Below, in pieces: positions 61,689-64,000 of a stretch of DNA of 64,000 nt; positions within the stretch are counted from its first letter, which is position 1; each line of letters begins with the position of its first letter. Below the pieces are notes generated by a model that had not been told where the DNA came from, did no database searches, and saw only the letters and a list, made by a program, of their open reading frames with translations. The stretch spans positions 1 through 64,000 of the forward strand of contig NZ_NHOT01000006.1 of assembly GCF_002197755.1 (NCBI RefSeq). Direction: 5' to 3'. This DNA comes from Pedobacter sp. AJM. Its GTDB lineage: Bacteria > Bacteroidota > Bacteroidia > Sphingobacteriales > Sphingobacteriaceae. The position numbers were made by a program, and so were the translations under genes.

Positions 61689-63218
61689 TTATTTTATTAA
61701 GTGTTTAATCTGGATCAGTTCATGATCTTCTAAATAACGCCATCTGCCACGAGGCAAATCTTTCTTCGTTAAATTGCCATAAACTACACGGTCTAACTTA
61801 TCTACGCTATAACCTAGATGTTCGAAAATACGGCGAACAATCCTGTTTTTACCACTGTGAATCTGGATGCCGATTTCTTTTTTCGTTCCACCCGCTACAT
61901 AAGAAATGTTATCCGGTTTAATCAATCCATCTTCGAGTTCTAAGCCGAAAGCAATTTTATTCAGGTCTCCCTGCGATAATGCTTTGTCTAGTTCAACATT
62001 GTAGATTTTAGTGATTCCGTTCTTTGGATGCGATAATTTATCAGCCAGTTCACCGTCATTCGTCATCAACAATAATCCTGTTGTATTGCGATCCAGGCGG
62101 CCAACCGGATAAATCCGTTCACGGCTTGCTTTGTCCACTAACTGCATGACGGTACGGCGTTCCTGCGGATCATCTGTCGTGGTAATATAGTCTTTTGGTT
62201 TATTCAGTAACACATAAACCTTTTTCTCACGCTTAAGCAGCTCGCCATTATAGCGCACAAGATCTTTCGAAGGATCTACTTTATGACCTAATTCCGTAAC
62301 AGCTTCGCCGTTTACAGAAACTACGCCGGCAGCAATAAGTTCATCAGCCTTACGGCGCGAGCAAATCCCTGCATTGGAAATATATCTGTTCAGGCGAATT
62401 AAGCCTTTATCTTCATTTGTTTTACGTGCTGGCGCAATAACAGTTCGCTCCGGACGGTTAAATTCGGTATCTCTTGGTTGTGTTTCTTCACGTTTTCTAA
62501 ACGGACGAGTGTCACCTTCTCTTGGTTCTCTAGGTTTTACATCTCTTGAACTTCCGGCACTTGGCTTAAAGTCATCAGTTCTTTCACCTCTCGATTTATA
62601 ATCTCTGTATCCGCCTTCTCTGGGTTTGAAGTCGCGTTCTCCACCTCTTGATTTAAAATCCCTGTCGCCAGTTCTCGGTTTAAAATCTCTCGAATCTCCA
62701 TCCTTAGACTTGAAGTCGCGTTCTCCTGTTCTTGGTTTATAATCTCTTGCTCCACCATCTCTTGATTTAAAGTCTCTGTCACCCGTTCTTGGTTTATAAT
62801 CTCTTGATCCGCCATCTTTTGATTTAAAGTCACGATCACCCGTTCTCGGCTTGTAATCTCTTGATCCACCTTCCCTGGGTTTGTAACTGCGTTCTTCTTT
62901 TGCTCCGGTGTCTTTAGATTTAAATTCACGATCGCCAAATTTAAAGCTTTGTGGCTCTGCATCTTTTGATTTGAAATCTCGCCCGCCTGTTCTTGGTCTG
63001 GAATCTTTTCTGTCGCTAAATGATTTTGATTTAAAATCTTTACCCTCTGAACTTCTAGGTCTGAAGTTGTCTTTTGAATCGGATGATTTGTTGAATTTGT
63101 TGTCTCTGTCGTCTGATCTTTTTCTGTCAGATCCGGCTGAATTACTTCTGCCATCAGTTTTCCGGCTACCCGGTTTGGACTTGTCATCCCGACTGTTCCT
63201 GTTGTTTTTATTTATCAT
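61689..63218 (-). CDS. RluB-type rRNA pseudouridine synthase with repetitive charged N-terminus
   Basis: The 509-residue protein has two parts. Residues 1-265 are a very basic, Arg/Asp/Ser/Lys-rich region with many copies of RDFKSKDGG and RDYKPRTG spaced by about 18 residues. From about 270 there are an S4 RNA-binding domain (RLNRYISNAGICSRRKADEL) and a PseudoU synthase domain with the catalytic Asp in VGRLDRNTTGLLLMTNDGE. RluB modifies U2605 of 23S rRNA. The enzymatic half has normal length; the repeats add an intrinsically disordered RNA-binding tail, common in Bacteroidota. It is monocistronic, with its own promoter and terminator. Confidence 0.92.
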   Translation of the reverse strand: MINKNNRNSRDDKSKPGSRKTDGRSNSAGSDRKRSDDRDNKFNKSSDSKDNFRPRSSEGKDFKSKSFSDRKDSRPRTGGRDFKSKDAEPQSFKFGDREFKSKDTGAKEERSYKPREGGSRDYKPRTGDRDFKSKDGGSRDYKPRTGDRDFKSRDGGARDYKPRTGERDFKSKDGDSRDFKPRTGDRDFKSRGGERDFKPREGGYRDYKSRGERTDDFKPSAGSSRDVKPREPREGDTRPFRKREETQPRDTEFNRPERTVIAPARKTNEDKGLIRLNRYISNAGICSRRKADELIAAGVVSVNGEAVTELGHKVDPSKDLVRYNGELLKREKKVYVLLNKPKDYITTTDDPQERRTVMQLVDKASRERIYPVGRLDRNTTGLLLMTNDGELADKLSHPKNGITKIYNVELDKALSQGDLNKIAFGLELEDGLIKPDNISYVAGGTKKEIGIQIHSGKNRIVRRIFEHLGYSVDKLDRVVYGNLTKKDLPRGRWRYLEDHELIQIKHLIK

Positions 63219-63253
63219 GATACGCTTTTAACCGCATCCTGAAATGCGGGTTG

Positions 63254-63284
63254 CAAATTTATGAAAAATTGATGAGTATTACAA
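63254..63284 (-). promoter_or_regulatory. Promoter of the pseudouridine synthase gene
   Basis: On the minus strand TTG (63284-63282) and TAAATTTG (63261-63254) are 20 nt apart, a full Bacteroidota promoter, leaving a leader of about 30 nt. Confidence 0.65.
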
Positions 63285-63412
63285 TATTGAGTAGGCAGAA
63301 AATCAGATAAAAAAATAGCCTCTAATATAGGTAATATCGGTCAAAATTCAAAATTTAAAATCCACGTTTAAAGCACTTTAGCGCCTGTTTTTTGAGCTTA
63401 ATTGTGTAACTG

Positions 63413-63444
63413 TTTGATAATGTGCTTATTATTTTTTAGCTTTG
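63413..63444 (+). promoter_or_regulatory. Promoter of the lytic transglycosylase gene
   Basis: TTTG (63413-63416) and TAGCTTTG (63437-63444) are 20 nt apart. A strong Shine-Dalgarno, GGAGG at 63476-63480, lies 3 nt before the ATG, which is unusual in this window. Confidence 0.75.
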
Positions 63445-63483
63445 CCGACGTTTTTATATAAGTTCACCAAAAAAAGGAGGAAA

Positions 63484-64000
63484 ATGTTAAAGAAACACAT
63501 CGTACCAATTGCGGTAGTGGTTACACTATTTATCTTGGCAAAAGTGTTCGCTTACCAAATGCCCTTAGCACAAAAAAGTCTTTTAAAAAAAGAACAATTA
63601 CACACTACAATACCAACAACTCAACGCCTGAAAGTTGAAAAAAAGGAGGTTAAGCCTCAATCTTTAATGGCTCAGTTGAATTTCGCGGATGAAACCCTGC
63701 CTTTAGGCGATAAAAAGGTGGAACGCAAAATGAAAAAAATCCTTGCCGCACACACTTACGGCAACACGCAGACAAATCGTTTGCATAAAAAGGCAAAAGA
63801 ATGGTTTCCAGTGATAGAGCCGATTCTTGCTGCTTACGGAATTCCTAATGATTTCAAATATTTGGCTTTGGTTGAATCTGGAATGGCAGCTGGCGTATCT
63901 CCAAAAGGTGCAGCCGGGATATGGCAGTTTATGCCAGGCACTGCACGTTCATATGGTTTAAAAGTAAATGCTGATGTAGATGAACGCTATAATTTGCGTA
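63484..64000 (+). CDS. Lytic transglycosylase (SLT domain), 3' end beyond the window
   Basis: The visible 172 residues begin MLKKHIVPIAVVVTLFILAK, an N-terminal signal or anchor helix. A charged linker follows, and then an SLT domain with VESGMAAGVSPKGAAGIWQF (catalytic Glu in the LVES motif) and MPGTARSYGLKVNADVDERY. MltD-type enzymes cut glycan strands of peptidoglycan and release anhydromuropeptides. The gene runs off the window, so any LysM repeats are not seen. It has a clear promoter and an unusually strong ribosome binding site. Confidence 0.9.
   Translation, partial: MLKKHIVPIAVVVTLFILAKVFAYQMPLAQKSLLKKEQLHTTIPTTQRLKVEKKEVKPQSLMAQLNFADETLPLGDKKVERKMKKILAAHTYGNTQTNRLHKKAKEWFPVIEPILAAYGIPNDFKYLALVESGMAAGVSPKGAAGIWQFMPGTARSYGLKVNADVDERYNLR

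Noticed and set aside
62537..63231. Long frames antisense and out of frame within the pseudouridine synthase repeat region
   Set aside because: They arise because repetitive DNA lacks stops in several frames; their Glu/Asn/Thr or Leu/Ser-rich repeats have no protein-like domains.

Overview
The window looks like a chromosomal segment of a Bacteroidota bacterium, most likely a Pedobacter-like member of the Sphingobacteriaceae. The evidence is two SusC/SusD pairs, a TonB receptor/DUF4249 pair, several other large outer-membrane or plug-domain proteins, a bacillithiol enzyme (BshA), AT-rich intergenic DNA, promoters of the Bacteroidota type (TTTG, about 20 nt, TAnnTTTG), and few Shine-Dalgarno sequences. 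No phage, IS element, CRISPR array or rRNA gene is visible. The genus is an inference.

Layout. 1-692: a tandem cassette with a 439-bp period, each unit holding a small GIY-YIG nuclease gene, a tRNA-like gene with a 7-bp anticodon stem, and a terminator; the first unit is cut by the window edge. 828-3577: a UbiA-like membrane protein, a methyltransferase, a thioredoxin-reductase-like flavoprotein and, on the other strand, a 54-residue tail-anchored protein. 3850-10279: a SusC/SusD pair and an amino-acid permease, all minus strand. 10603-15260: a PadR regulator with a perfect palindrome over its promoter, a PspC protein and an outer-membrane barrel. 15480-19431: a GH51 arabinofuranosidase with a propeller-like front half, and a TlpA-type thioredoxin protein.

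19516-24688 is the most distinctive regulatory block: a Bacteroidota promoter, a SAM-I riboswitch with terminator, a short reading frame ending in three cysteines, then a SusC/SusD pair. It implies uptake through the outer membrane that is controlled by sulfur amino-acid status. 24855-30390: an SGNH hydrolase, a TonB receptor with DUF4249 partner, a hydroxyacid dehydrogenase and a 128-bp tandem repeat array. 30461-38733 (minus): an MG2/plug protein, a nitroreductase, and a mutL-rhomboid-rhomboid-phosphodiesterase run.

39171-53997 is mixed: a beta-lactamase-fold hydrolase with a GH3-like front remnant, a 2-oxoglutarate-type dioxygenase, msrA, cysS, an M28 peptidase, a GDPD-fold protein that has lost both catalytic histidines, a SurA/MoxR operon and rdgB. 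54115-64000 holds an OstA/LptA-like protein divergent from tilS across a perfect 16-bp palindrome, bshA, a J-domain/KTSC fusion, a lactonase, an RluB-type pseudouridine synthase with a repetitive charged N-terminus, and the start of a lytic transglycosylase.

Several genes (padR, cysS, tilS, the OstA-like gene and the J/KTSC gene) have a TAnnTTTG element only 4-6 nt before the start codon, which predicts leaderless or nearly leaderless mRNAs. Most of the window is ordinary core genome; the accessory interest lies at 1-692, 10603-10644, 19516-20018, 29931-30390 and 47654-48538.
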